In this document: piece after piece, positions 1-7,873 of the stretch
Layout of the letters: every line of letters begins with the position of its first letter
How positions within the stretch are numbered: position 1 is the first letter of the stretch
Assembly (NCBI GenBank): GCA_017601345.1
Contig: JAFNIT010000011.1
Coordinates: 1 to 41,006, forward strand
Reading direction: 5' to 3'
Source of the DNA: Candidatus Brockarchaeota archaeon
GTDB taxonomy: Archaea; Thermoproteota; EX4484-205; JAAOZP01
Length of the DNA: 41,006 nt
Made by a program: the position numbers and the translations under genes
Notes under the pieces: model-generated
Database searches by the model: none
Told to the model about the DNA's origin: nothing
What the model saw: the letters and a program-made list of their open reading frames with translations, nothing else

Positions 1-1227
1 TTTAAGATCCTTTACCACAAGGCCTTCACAACCCTCTGAAATAGCCTCCTCCATGAAAGCTTCTATTTGGTCAGGGTCGTGGGATATTATCTGCCTGACT
101 AGCTTAACCCTCTCGTCCTCGATAATGATATTCTTCAAAGCCTCCCTCCTCTCCAGATAGGTTTTCTTAGTATAGTCGATGCCATCAGCGTAAAGCAGGT
201 CGAAGAAGAAGAGGGCAACCGGATACTCTTTCATGGCCTCCTCGATACCGTATTTCCTTCTCCTATGCATGAGCTCTTGGAATGGAAGTAGCTCGCCGGT
301 GTCAGGGTTTATTGCTACGCACTCCGCCTCCAAAACAGCCTCTCTGGCCCTGACGTTCCTCTTCACCATCTCTATGGCGTCAGGGTAATGATTCGTAATG
401 TTCTCCAGCCTTCTGGAGAACAGGAGGACATTGCTATTGTTCTTGTGTATTTGAACACGTTCTCCGTCAAGCTTATATTCCGCAGCAACGTCGCCACCTA
501 TCTTCTCCAAAACCTCCTGCACTGTAGTCAAGCGCTCTGCCAGCATGGGCCTGATGGGCTTGCCCACAGTTATTTTGAAATCGTAAACTCCATCGAGCCC
601 TTTTTCTGCAATTACTCTGGCAACGGCCCCGAGGTCGCTTGAAATATTGTAAGCACGCTCTATTACGGGTCTGTTAGACTTATCTCCAGTAAATGCCTGT
701 GCGATAGCATCTAGAATAGTGTAATCAGCAATTCCGAGCCTAAGTCTCCCAGTGACTATTCTGACAGCATATTTCGCTTCTTTCGGAGACATGTCTATGA
801 GTAAAGAGGAGAGTAGACTTGTCTTCTGCGTAACCGACCCTTTTCCACCTAGTTTCGCAAGCTTGTAAAGCTTTTCGTAAACATCAATTAGAGTGGGCTC
901 CCTGCTCAAGAGCTTCTTCTGAACCTTCCTTTGCGCAAGCGTCTCGGCAACGCTGCCGAGGTCGCCGGCCTCCTTGTATAGTTTCTCTAGGGCCTCATCG
1001 TCTACTCCTGAAAAATCCGATAGGGCTCTTAAAACGAGTTTCTCAGCAACGCCGAATTCCAGCCCCTCATAATCGGGCCTGACCTTGCCCTGTAGCAAGT
1101 ATACGAGTTTCTCAAGCTCGACGGGGTTAGCTTTCTTGAAAAGATCCACTAAGAGGCTTGTCATTTCCAGCCTTTTCGTAGTAGATTCTACTTGTTCCAT
1201 GACTTCCGCTACTTCCCTGAAAAGCAT
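1..1227 (-). CDS. lig: ATP-dependent DNA ligase, N-terminal 409 residues (3' end beyond the window)
   Basis: Seals nicks in duplex DNA through a ligase-AMP intermediate, in replication and repair. Reading the minus strand from the ATG at 1227 gives an open frame that runs off the left edge. It has an N-terminal all-helical DNA-binding domain (about residues 1-215), the adenylation motif AEYKLDGERV with the nucleotide-accepting lysine near residue 252, motif III in ALFFFDLLY and motif IV in EGLVVKDL at the edge. The C-terminal OB domain is not visible. Archaeal ligases typically begin close to MLFSELA, which favours the ATG at 1227; an in-frame ATG at 1233 is the alternative. It lies 74 bp downstream of the YkgJ-type gene on the same strand. 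About 409 of the usual 560-600 residues are seen. Confidence 0.96.
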   Translation of the reverse strand, partial: MLFREVAEVMEQVESTTKRLEMTSLLVDLFKKANPVELEKLVYLLQGKVRPDYEGLEFGVAEKLVLRALSDFSGVDDEALEKLYKEAGDLGSVAETLAQRKVQKKLLSREPTLIDVYEKLYKLAKLGGKGSVTQKTSLLSSLLIDMSPKEAKYAVRIVTGRLRLGIADYTILDAIAQAFTGDKSNRPVIERAYNISSDLGAVARVIAEKGLDGVYDFKITVGKPIRPMLAERLTTVQEVLEKIGGDVAAEYKLDGERVQIHKNNSNVLLFSRRLENITNHYPDAIEMVKRNVRAREAVLEAECVAINPDTGELLPFQELMHRRRKYGIEEAMKEYPVALFFFDLLYADGIDYTKKTYLERREALKNIIIEDERVKLVRQIISHDPDQIEAFMEEAISEGCEGLVVKDLK

Positions 1228-1301
1228 AACCATAAGGAATAGTGTCCCCAGGAGGGTAAAAACGTTTCTGAAAGCCTTTTGGTTTAAGGAGAATAAGGGA
1301 A

Positions 1302-1772
1302 TCACAAAGGGTTCTTCAAAAAGTGTTTTGCCTGGAGAAATTTATTCAGGAGCCCCATGAAGTCGATGGGCTCTCCCTCTCCAATCCCAGGGCATTTTTC
1401 ATCGAAGAGGAAAACATATTCCTCCAGCCCGTATCCAACTATTTCAACATCTTCAGGGATCTCCTCTAAAAGGTTGTCCAAAATCTTTTTTTCAATGGGA
1501 TAGAAAGGATATAATTGGCAAATTACCGGCTTGTACTCATGTATTATGCAAAGGCCATTTTTTAAGAAAGGGCAATATCCTTTTTCACCCATAAGAAGCA
1601 TTTTTCCCTCTGGGGAAACATACGGTTTAAAAGAAGGGAAGATTTTCCTAATCCTCTCCAGATCCTCTTTATCTATTTCAGGATTCATATTACAGCATTT
1701 TTGTCCACAAAGCTTGCATTTAAACAGCATCCCTCTCCTAGCCACCGGCAAATCTACAGTAAGCATACTCAT
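1302..1772 (-). CDS. YkgJ/UPF0153-family zinc- or iron-binding cysteine-cluster protein
   Basis: Small cytosolic protein of the YkgJ (putative zinc/iron-chelating) family; its biochemical role is not established. The N-terminal half has the cysteine cluster FKCKLCGQKCCNM (pattern CxxCxxxCC), followed by EKGYCPFLKNGLCIIHEY and the CQLYPFYP motif, which together form the usual set of metal-binding cysteines. A TTG lies at 1775, but ATG at 1772 (or 1766) is the better start, with a TTAAAAA box about 30 nt upstream. It is the upstream gene of the DNA ligase on the same strand and diverges from the PAP2-like gene at 1831. Co-transcription with ligase is inferred from spacing only. Confidence 0.85.
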   Translation of the reverse strand: MSMLTVDLPVARRGMLFKCKLCGQKCCNMNPEIDKEDLERIRKIFPSFKPYVSPEGKMLLMGEKGYCPFLKNGLCIIHEYKPVICQLYPFYPIEKKILDNLLEEIPEDVEIVGYGLEEYVFLFDEKCPGIGEGEPIDFMGLLNKFLQAKHFLKNPL

Positions 1773-1830
1773 CAAGTCTGACTCTAACCCTTATGAATCT
1801 TTTTAACTCCTTCTTTTTTTAAAGAATTCT

Positions 1831-2406
1831 ATGCATCAGAAAATCGCGAGAATCATATCCTATGCATTATCAAACCCTGTTACCGGAAGCATTGGAGGAC
1901 TTGCTATGCTGATGAGAGAAAATACAACATTAAACGATATTTTTACAAACACGATTATGGTACTTTTCTTCTATAGCCTCCTACCTTTTGCAAGCGTATA
2001 CTACCTTAGGCTGAGGGGGAAGACCGACATGTTCATGAGCGAGAGGACTAGGAGGCCCAAGCATTTCATTCCCGGATTACTGAGCTATGCAGTATCGATG
2101 TACCTCTTTAAATCAAAAAGTATGAATCTCCTAGCAATCACTTCAGCCTCTTATTTTTTCACATCCCTCATTCTCCTTATTCTCACTTTAAAGACGAAGG
2201 TTAGTGTTCATGTAGCCGGGTTAGCAACAATAGGAATACTGTTTTCCAATTATTACGGAATCCTGGGAATGATATTCTTAATGCTTCTGCCTGCGTTAGC
2301 ATGGGCACGCGTCCATACTGGCGAGCATACTTATCGACAAACAGTATTAGGAGCTCTAGTAGGGCTTACAGTAACCGCTTTAACATTGACGCTGTCTAAG
2401 CCTTAA
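1831..2406 (+). CDS. PAP2-like polytopic membrane protein
   Basis: Predicted integral membrane protein of 191 residues with about five hydrophobic segments. It carries weak versions of the three PAP2 (phosphatidic acid phosphatase type 2) motifs: ERTRRPKHF near residues 71-79, KVSVHVAG near 123-130 (C2-like Ser-x-His) and ARVHTGEHTYRQ near 159-170 (C3-like Arg with His166). Members of this superfamily remove phosphate from lipid or polyprenyl phosphates at the membrane. The motifs are relaxed relative to classical PAP2 enzymes, so activity is inferred. The stop overlaps the convergent metallophosphoesterase gene by 4 bp. A TTTTTAA element about 29 nt upstream of the ATG suggests a near-leaderless transcript. 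Confidence 0.65.
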   Translation: MHQKIARIISYALSNPVTGSIGGLAMLMRENTTLNDIFTNTIMVLFFYSLLPFASVYYLRLRGKTDMFMSERTRRPKHFIPGLLSYAVSMYLFKSKSMNLLAITSASYFFTSLILLILTLKTKVSVHVAGLATIGILFSNYYGILGMIFLMLLPALAWARVHTGEHTYRQTVLGALVGLTVTALTLTLSKP

Positions 2407-3140
2407 GCGAGTAAATTGCTTATTTTCGGGAATTTTTTTAACACTTCCCCCTGCGCCAGAAGTATCGGCGTAAACGACATTATATCTACCTTTCTGAGAA
2501 CTGGAGAAAGTAATTCACCTACGTCAACTTCGTTTACAGCAGTCCCCATCGTCAGGGGATTCATAGAAGGAAGTACGATTATTTCGGTTCCATAATACTT
2601 ACCGTAGAGGAAGCTCTTAAACCTGTGTTTAACACCTATGGAGTCTCTTATGGAGATTACTGGATGCTCATGCCCCATTAGAACGATAGTGCCTTCACCC
2701 GGTAGTCCATGATCCTTATCACCGTGTATAAGGAAATATTTCCCAATTCTAACAGGAGGGTCTTGAAATTCGACATTCAACCTTTTAAGCACGATTCTAA
2801 CGAAATTATCGTGGTTTCCCCTTATTAGAATAGGTTCTGCACCCAGGCTACGCACATCGTTCACGAAGTCCTGTACCTGAGTCCACTCTTCAGGATTTAT
2901 ATCTCCGAATTCGTTCTTTATATCCCCAAGGATTATCATTCTTCTCGCAGGCCTGTAGCTAAACATATTCCTGAGCGATTTCACTATCGGCTCATAGGTG
3001 GGGAAGGGTATGTGAACTCCCTTCTCCTCCAACTCCCATTCTAAACCTAGATGAATATCTGCAACAACCATAGCGTCGAGGCTCTTAACATAGAGTGCTG
3101 GCTCAAACTCTACTATTTCGACATCCTCAGTTAGCTGCAT
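2403..3140 (-). CDS. Lhr-associated metallophosphoesterase (SbcD/Mre11-related, PdeM-like)
   Basis: Calcineurin-like phosphoesterase of 245 residues. The metal-binding motifs are in order: VADIHLG (28-32), LGDIKNEFG (71-79), RGNHDN (107-112), FLIHGDKDHG (136-145) and GHEHP (156-160). This matches the archaeal SbcD-related family; the bacterial counterpart PdeM is a ligase-associated repair enzyme. The ATG lies inside the 3' end of the Lhr-type helicase gene (14 bp overlap), so translation is probably coupled. The substrate is not deducible from sequence; a DNA end or phosphodiester is likely from its partner. Confidence 0.88.
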   Translation of the reverse strand: MQLTEDVEIVEFEPALYVKSLDAMVVADIHLGLEWELEEKGVHIPFPTYEPIVKSLRNMFSYRPARRMIILGDIKNEFGDINPEEWTQVQDFVNDVRSLGAEPILIRGNHDNFVRIVLKRLNVEFQDPPVRIGKYFLIHGDKDHGLPGEGTIVLMGHEHPVISIRDSIGVKHRFKSFLYGKYYGTEIIVLPSMNPLTMGTAVNEVDVGELLSPVLRKVDIMSFTPILLAQGEVLKKFPKISNLLA

Positions 3141-5772
3141 GTATGGTTGCCAAAACCTCCCTATGTAGTCTTTCTAGTAATGCCCTCTTATCTTCCATGA
3201 GAACTACATCCGTGAAACTGGATAACAACAAAGAGTGGGCAATAGGCGACGCAACCCTGCTTGGCTTACAGACGAGCGGGGTTCTAACGTTACTTTCCAA
3301 TTCTGATACGAATCTTAGAGCATTCTTAATATCCATAGCATCCTCAAGTATCTCCCTATATGTCTCCTTCATAACCGGAAAGTTCTTCAAATCCCTTATC
3401 GCCTTCAGAATGTGTTCAGAGTTTAGCTGGAGTTTTGAAACCATAACCTCATGACCCTTATAGTTTCTGAGTATCATGAAGCTCCTTACCGCGACATGTC
3501 TAAACCTGTGCTTCAACATCTCAGTCTTCTCTATAGAAGATTCTGCTAAGCTATAGAGGTTTGAAGAATTAACCGATTTAATAATCCTATCTGGGTCAAC
3601 CCTGTATTTCGGTGGCAATATGAGGAGGAAACCGTTGTCTCCAACCGAGATTTGAACTGAGACGGATCCTAAGAGGTTTGAGGCTGCTACTGCGAAGGCC
3701 CTGGAGAGAACATCGTTAACTCTTCTCCCCACGAGGCTGTGGAAAATGATTATTTGTCTGTCAGACTCGTCAATATAGTTCTCCACTATAAGTGAGCCTT
3801 TTCTCAAATACGGGAGAACACCTATGTTGTTAAAGTATTCTGCTGTTACCCTTAAGTATTCGTAGAGGGCTGTGGCTGTCTCCCTATCTATCTTAAAGTA
3901 ATCCATATAATGTCTAATCCTATCCTCCTTCTTACCGAAGAGTATTGTTTGGAGCTCTCTTATTCTGAATTCGTCTATCATATTGGCCAAGTCGTAGGAA
4001 AGCGGGAGCATCTCCGAGAACCATTGTGGCACTGTTGGTTTCTCTCCTTCAGCAGGCTCTACGATAAGCTTCATCAATCGGCTTTTAATACACCTGTAGG
4101 GCCTACCGCCAAGGAGGAAAATGTCTCCCGGTGAGAGTCTTTCGAAAAACTCTTCTTCAATGTTACCAACAGGCTTATTGTCTTTAGTGAAGACTTTAAC
4201 CATGGCCATGTCGGGTATTGTCCCAGTGTTAGTCATGTATATGACTCTGACCAGGTTGCCCCTCCTGCCGAAGACACCGTCTTCCTCATCCAGCCATATC
4301 TTTCCGTAGACCTTATATCCTTCCAATTGTCTGTAATACCCGCTCAAATACCTTAGGACGATCGTGAAGTCATCTAGACTAAGGTTCCTGAAATTGTAAG
4401 ACCTTTTAACAAGATTGTATGCCTCCTGAATACTCCATTTCTTCTCGATAGACATTCCCACTATGTGTTGAGCAAGAACATCAAGAGGATTCTCCGGAAT
4501 ATAGACTTCATCAAGCTTCCCGGCTTCGGCAGCCTTGGACATTACAAGCACTTCAACAAGATCATCTCTCTCCATGGGTATGAATACGCCTTTTGACACA
4601 GCTTCTAGCGAATGACCTGAACGGCCGACTCTTTGAATAGCTCTCGTAACCGATTTGGGAGATCCTATTTGAACAACGCAATCTATGTAACCAATGTCGA
4701 TGCCAAGCTCTAGGGAAGTACTGGTTACCACAGCCTTGAGCCTACCTTTTTTCAACTTGTCTTCTACGTCAAGCCTGACTTCCCGGGAGAGGGAGGAATG
4801 ATGGGCAGCATACTCGTCCTCGTTTAAAACGCTCTTAGGCCTGAGCTTCTTCAGATGGTATACGACTCTCTCCGTGCTGCTACGCGTATTCGTGAATATT
4901 AACGTTGTTCTGTTCCGCTTTATTATGTCGTTTATCAACTTGTACATTCTTCTACTGAGCTCTTCAGCAGGAGTATGCACGAGATCGTAATGGGGAGATA
5001 CTACTTTAAGCTCGAACTTCTTTGAAGCATGTACATCCACTATCGTGCACTGCCTTGGAGAACCATCTTCGTATCCAACTAAGTAGGCAGCCACTTTTTC
5101 TAAAGGATGGATTGTTGCAGACAAGCCTATTCTCTGAAAATCTCTTCCAGAAAAGCCTCTCAGTCTTTCAAGGCTTAAAGAAAGGTGTGCACCTCTTTTA
5201 GAACTGCAAAGCTCATGGATCTCATCCACCACTGCCCATTGGACTTCTTTTAAGAAGGACCTGAACTTAGGTGCGACAAGTATTATCGAGAGGCTTTCAG
5301 GAGTTGTTATAAGTATGTGAGGTGGCTTCTTCAGCATTCTACTTCTTTCCGAGGTTTTAGTATCTCCAGTCCTTACGTGAATCCTTATATCCGGGAAATC
5401 ATAACCTTTATCCTCGGCGATTTTCCTGATCTCATCCAAGGGTTGTGAAAGATTCTTCCTAATATCATTGTTTAAGGATCTTAAAGGCGAGACGTAAACA
5501 CAGTAAACCCTGTCTTCAAGTTTTCCTTCAACACCCATTTTTATCAGGTCGTTGAGTATTGTGAGGAAGCAGGCAAGCGTCTTTCCGCTTCCGGTAGGTG
5601 CAGAGATCAGGGTATTCTCGCCGTTGACAATCGGTTTTATCCCATACGCCTGAGGCGGGGTTAAATCCTTAAACCTCCTCCTAAACCATTCTGCTACAAC
5701 AGGGTGGAGTAGTCCAACGATTTCTTCGAACCCGCTCTTAACAGAATAGAACCTATAGGGGCTTGTCGACAT
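3127..5772 (-). CDS. lhr: Lhr-type superfamily 2 ATP-dependent DNA helicase
   Basis: An 881-residue SF2 helicase. Motif I is APTGSGKT (58-65), motif II is the DEIH box (183-186), motif III is GLSAT (217-221). The second RecA domain has LIFTNTRSSTERV and the VTSTSLELGIDIG and QRVGRSGHS motifs. The long C-terminal part matches the Lhr-core winged-helix and Lhr-specific domains, and total length fits Lhr-core proteins. Lhr enzymes translocate 3' to 5' on single-stranded DNA and unwind DNA or RNA:DNA duplexes in repair and recombination. Its 3' end overlaps the metallophosphoesterase gene, a pairing also known in bacterial Lhr repair operons. DUF429 and TatD genes lie 57 bp upstream on the same strand. 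Confidence 0.95.
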   Translation of the reverse strand: MSTSPYRFYSVKSGFEEIVGLLHPVVAEWFRRRFKDLTPPQAYGIKPIVNGENTLISAPTGSGKTLACFLTILNDLIKMGVEGKLEDRVYCVYVSPLRSLNNDIRKNLSQPLDEIRKIAEDKGYDFPDIRIHVRTGDTKTSERSRMLKKPPHILITTPESLSIILVAPKFRSFLKEVQWAVVDEIHELCSSKRGAHLSLSLERLRGFSGRDFQRIGLSATIHPLEKVAAYLVGYEDGSPRQCTIVDVHASKKFELKVVSPHYDLVHTPAEELSRRMYKLINDIIKRNRTTLIFTNTRSSTERVVYHLKKLRPKSVLNEDEYAAHHSSLSREVRLDVEDKLKKGRLKAVVTSTSLELGIDIGYIDCVVQIGSPKSVTRAIQRVGRSGHSLEAVSKGVFIPMERDDLVEVLVMSKAAEAGKLDEVYIPENPLDVLAQHIVGMSIEKKWSIQEAYNLVKRSYNFRNLSLDDFTIVLRYLSGYYRQLEGYKVYGKIWLDEEDGVFGRRGNLVRVIYMTNTGTIPDMAMVKVFTKDNKPVGNIEEEFFERLSPGDIFLLGGRPYRCIKSRLMKLIVEPAEGEKPTVPQWFSEMLPLSYDLANMIDEFRIRELQTILFGKKEDRIRHYMDYFKIDRETATALYEYLRVTAEYFNNIGVLPYLRKGSLIVENYIDESDRQIIIFHSLVGRRVNDVLSRAFAVAASNLLGSVSVQISVGDNGFLLILPPKYRVDPDRIIKSVNSSNLYSLAESSIEKTEMLKHRFRHVAVRSFMILRNYKGHEVMVSKLQLNSEHILKAIRDLKNFPVMKETYREILEDAMDIKNALRFVSELESNVRTPLVCKPSRVASPIAHSLLLSSFTDVVLMEDKRALLERLHREVLATIHAAN

Positions 5773-5828
5773 GGGTTTTTCTCTTTTAAACCTCTACTCG
5801 AATAAGTATTGATAAATCTTCTCCTAAC

Positions 5829-6419
5829 TTACTTCTTTTTAACTGGCATTATTATCTGGCCCTCTACGGGGTCGCCATAGGCCTCGTAATCACCATCGTA
5901 GAACATTTTTGCTACTAGTGCTGCAGTAACAGCATCTAGCTCGTGATGGGACTGTAAACCCTCTAATCCCTTTACTCTAAGGTGAGCCAGGCCCTTGCGG
6001 AGACCCTCTATGCTTACTGTTTTACGAGGGATCCCCAATACGTCTTGAGCACCACCCGGATAAACCTCTATCACATCATAACCCAACGACACTAGTATGT
6101 TCTTCAGCTTAATGCCTCTTTTAGTCAAAGCCCTCATTGGGCCAAGGGTTATTGGGAAAAATCTTATTCCCCTTCTAAGCAACTCTCTGTCACACTCCCT
6201 TAGGTGGATGTTACTCCTCACATCTAGACTGCTCCTACCTTTGGGCATTGAGAGAGGAGCGTCTATGGCAATTACAACCGGCTTGAAGCGATTAACCTCG
6301 TTTAGAATCTCATTGTCACTATATAGAGTCATTGTTATGACCTTCATAGATTCGTCTAGTGCGGCGAATCCACTCGGCCTAGTTTCAACGCCAGCTAGAT
6401 CTACACCTATGAAGAACAT
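5829..6419 (-). CDS. DUF429-family protein with RNase H-like fold
   Basis: A 196-residue protein starting FFIGVDLAGVETRPSG, with a conserved aspartate on the first strand, then VVIAIDAPLSMP and later HHELDAVTAALVA, the pattern of the DUF429 family, which is predicted to adopt an RNase H-like fold. The acidic residues (D8, D54 region, E and D in HELDA) resemble a nuclease metal site, but no activity is established for the family. Its ATG begins one base after the TGA of the TatD gene (TGA at 6421-6423), so the two are almost surely co-translated. A nucleic-acid-processing role fits TatD upstream and the Lhr helicase downstream. Confidence 0.82.
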   Translation of the reverse strand: MFFIGVDLAGVETRPSGFAALDESMKVITMTLYSDNEILNEVNRFKPVVIAIDAPLSMPKGRSSLDVRSNIHLRECDRELLRRGIRFFPITLGPMRALTKRGIKLKNILVSLGYDVIEVYPGGAQDVLGIPRKTVSIEGLRKGLAHLRVKGLEGLQSHHELDAVTAALVAKMFYDGDYEAYGDPVEGQIIMPVKKK

Positions 6420-6420
6420 T

Positions 6421-7200
6421 TCATATTTTCAACCTGAAGAGCCTGCATGCATTCCTAGTGGTCTCCTCCGCAACAAGCTCTGGATCAAGATTCTTTATCC
6501 TGGCTATTTCCCTTAGGCTGAAAACTATGTCTGCAGGCTCGTTTCTCTGAAGAGGGTTTACTCCTAACACTGGAGAATCAGACTCTAGAAGGATGTTTTC
6601 AATAGGCAGTCTACTGACCAGCTTCTGTTTCTGAGGCGACCTTACTACTGAAGGCGGTATGCTGAAGAGAAATCCTAATTCCACACCCTTCATAGCATGC
6701 GAAGCTTTTCCGTCGAAAGCATGCATAAGGACTTTTCTAGCACCGCTTTCAACTAGTATTTCTATAGCTTCTCTACCAGCATTTCTCGAATGCACTATTA
6801 GGGGGAGGTCTAGTTTATTTGAAAGATCTATAAACTCTTTAAAATAGTCGATGAGCCTAGCTCTCTCATCCTGTTTCTTGACGGTGTAGTAATCTAAGCC
6901 TACTTCACCTATTCCGATTATTTTGTTTTTATTATCTAAGATTAAGCGCATTATTTCCTTAATGTCCTCTAGGAAAGGCGCACCATAGTCTACGCCTATC
7001 GTCGAATAAACGTAGCCTTTGAATTTTTCAGAAATGCTCAGCGACCTCAACCCGCCTTCTCTACCAAGACCACAGTCGATAATAACTGCTAAACCGTTCT
7101 CTTTAGCCCTAAGAACTACGTCGTCTAAGTCTTTTTCAAAGGCGCTGTCGCTCAAGTGAGAATGCGTATCCACTAGTTTCAAATTCCAAGACGTCTTCAC
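6421..7200 (-). CDS. tatD: TatD-family metal-dependent hydrolase / DNase
   Basis: TIM-barrel amidohydrolase-type enzyme of 259 residues. Visible metal ligands: LVDTHSHLS (10-17), IGIGEVGLDYY with the bridging Glu near 99, PLIVHSRNAG, KVLMHAFDG and LLESDSPVLG. TatD enzymes are Mg-dependent 3'-5' deoxyribonucleases that process damaged DNA. It heads a minus-strand run TatD-DUF429-Lhr-metallophosphoesterase (7200 down to 2403). The 52 bp to the divergent small gene at 7253 must hold both promoters. Confidence 0.93.
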   Translation of the reverse strand: MKTSWNLKLVDTHSHLSDSAFEKDLDDVVLRAKENGLAVIIDCGLGREGGLRSLSISEKFKGYVYSTIGVDYGAPFLEDIKEIMRLILDNKNKIIGIGEVGLDYYTVKKQDERARLIDYFKEFIDLSNKLDLPLIVHSRNAGREAIEILVESGARKVLMHAFDGKASHAMKGVELGFLFSIPPSVVRSPQKQKLVSRLPIENILLESDSPVLGVNPLQRNEPADIVFSLREIARIKNLDPELVAEETTRNACRLFRLKI

Positions 7201-7220
7201 TATGATGATTAAGATAAACC

Positions 7221-7228
7221 TTTAATAA
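7221..7228 (+). promoter_or_regulatory. TATA box for the AbrB-like small gene
   Basis: TTTAATAA centred about 28 nt before the ATG at 7253, which is the spacing of an archaeal BRE/TATA box feeding a leaderless mRNA. It sits in the 52-bp divergent gap with tatD. Confidence 0.55.
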
Positions 7229-7252
7229 CTTCTACTATTAGAAAAGAGAATA

Positions 7253-7456
7253 ATGGTTAAAGAGGCCTCGACCAAGCTGTATACTCTAAACAAGAAACTT
7301 GGTGGCAAGAGGTATTCTGCAATAATGCTTTACCTGCCCAGTAAGATAGTGAACGATTCGGCATTTCCATTGAAGAAAAAGGGCAGGCTAGTAGTCAGAA
7401 TAGTTTCTGATAAGCTTGTAGTTGAGAACGAAAAGAAGAGGAGGAAAAAGCACTAG
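7253..7456 (+). CDS. Small basic protein with AbrB/SpoVT-like swapped-hairpin pattern
   Basis: A 67-residue protein with a lysine-rich tail (EKKRRKKH). The core SAIMLYLPSKIVNDSAFPL followed by KKKGRLVVRIVSDKLVVE has the strand, short helix and strand pattern of SpoVT/AbrB-type barrel domains (typically xxLPxxIxxxxxFPLxxGDxVxVxxxxxxLxI), though the Gly-Asp turn is degenerate. Basic ends suggest nucleic-acid binding. It has its own TATA box and ends 4 bp inside the convergent wHTH gene. Function unknown; AbrB-like DNA binding is inferred. Confidence 0.7.
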   Translation: MVKEASTKLYTLNKKLGGKRYSAIMLYLPSKIVNDSAFPLKKKGRLVVRIVSDKLVVENEKKRRKKH

Positions 7457-7836
7457 TTCAACCTATGCTTAAAGTTTGTCAGCGAAGTATAGATTATTAT
7501 GAATTGTTCCAACTCCCTTAAAAAGCCAGTGCTTATATGCCAAGAACTTCCTCTCTTCTCCACGATGCCCGCTCCTACGAGCCCTCTAATCATATTGTAA
7601 AACTGGCCTACGGTAATCTTCCTCTTTCTTACCCAGATTTTCCATTCTTTAGTGCTGATGCCAGAAGATCCTCTTGAGACCAATTCTTCACAGAAGATCT
7701 TTGCCTCTGAAGCAAGTAGGGAGCTTCTCCAAAAAATCCTGGAGAACATTTCATCGACCGTGGCCGGTACTCGTCCCGCTTTGAAAAGAACTGTTGTTCC
7801 CTTTCGCCCCTTTTCAACTTTCCCCCTACGTGGCAT
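7453..7836 (-). CDS. Predicted winged-helix DNA-binding protein
   Basis: A 127-residue protein that I do not recognise by name. It begins with a basic stretch (PRRGKVEKGRKG) and contains a helical segment, then TKEWKIWVRKRKITVGQFYN, then MIRGLVGAGIVEKRGSSWHIS, which reads as the recognition helix and wing of a winged-helix domain. There is no membrane segment or metal motif. It converges with the small AbrB-like gene (4-bp overlap) and lies directly upstream, on the same strand, of the large surface protein gene (37 bp away), so it might be a regulator of it; that is inference. Confidence 0.65.
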   Translation of the reverse strand: MPRRGKVEKGRKGTTVLFKAGRVPATVDEMFSRIFWRSSLLASEAKIFCEELVSRGSSGISTKEWKIWVRKRKITVGQFYNMIRGLVGAGIVEKRGSSWHISTGFLRELEQFIIIYTSLTNFKHRLN

Positions 7837-7873
7837 TGTACTCCCTACAATAATAATAGAGTATTAAGCCTTA

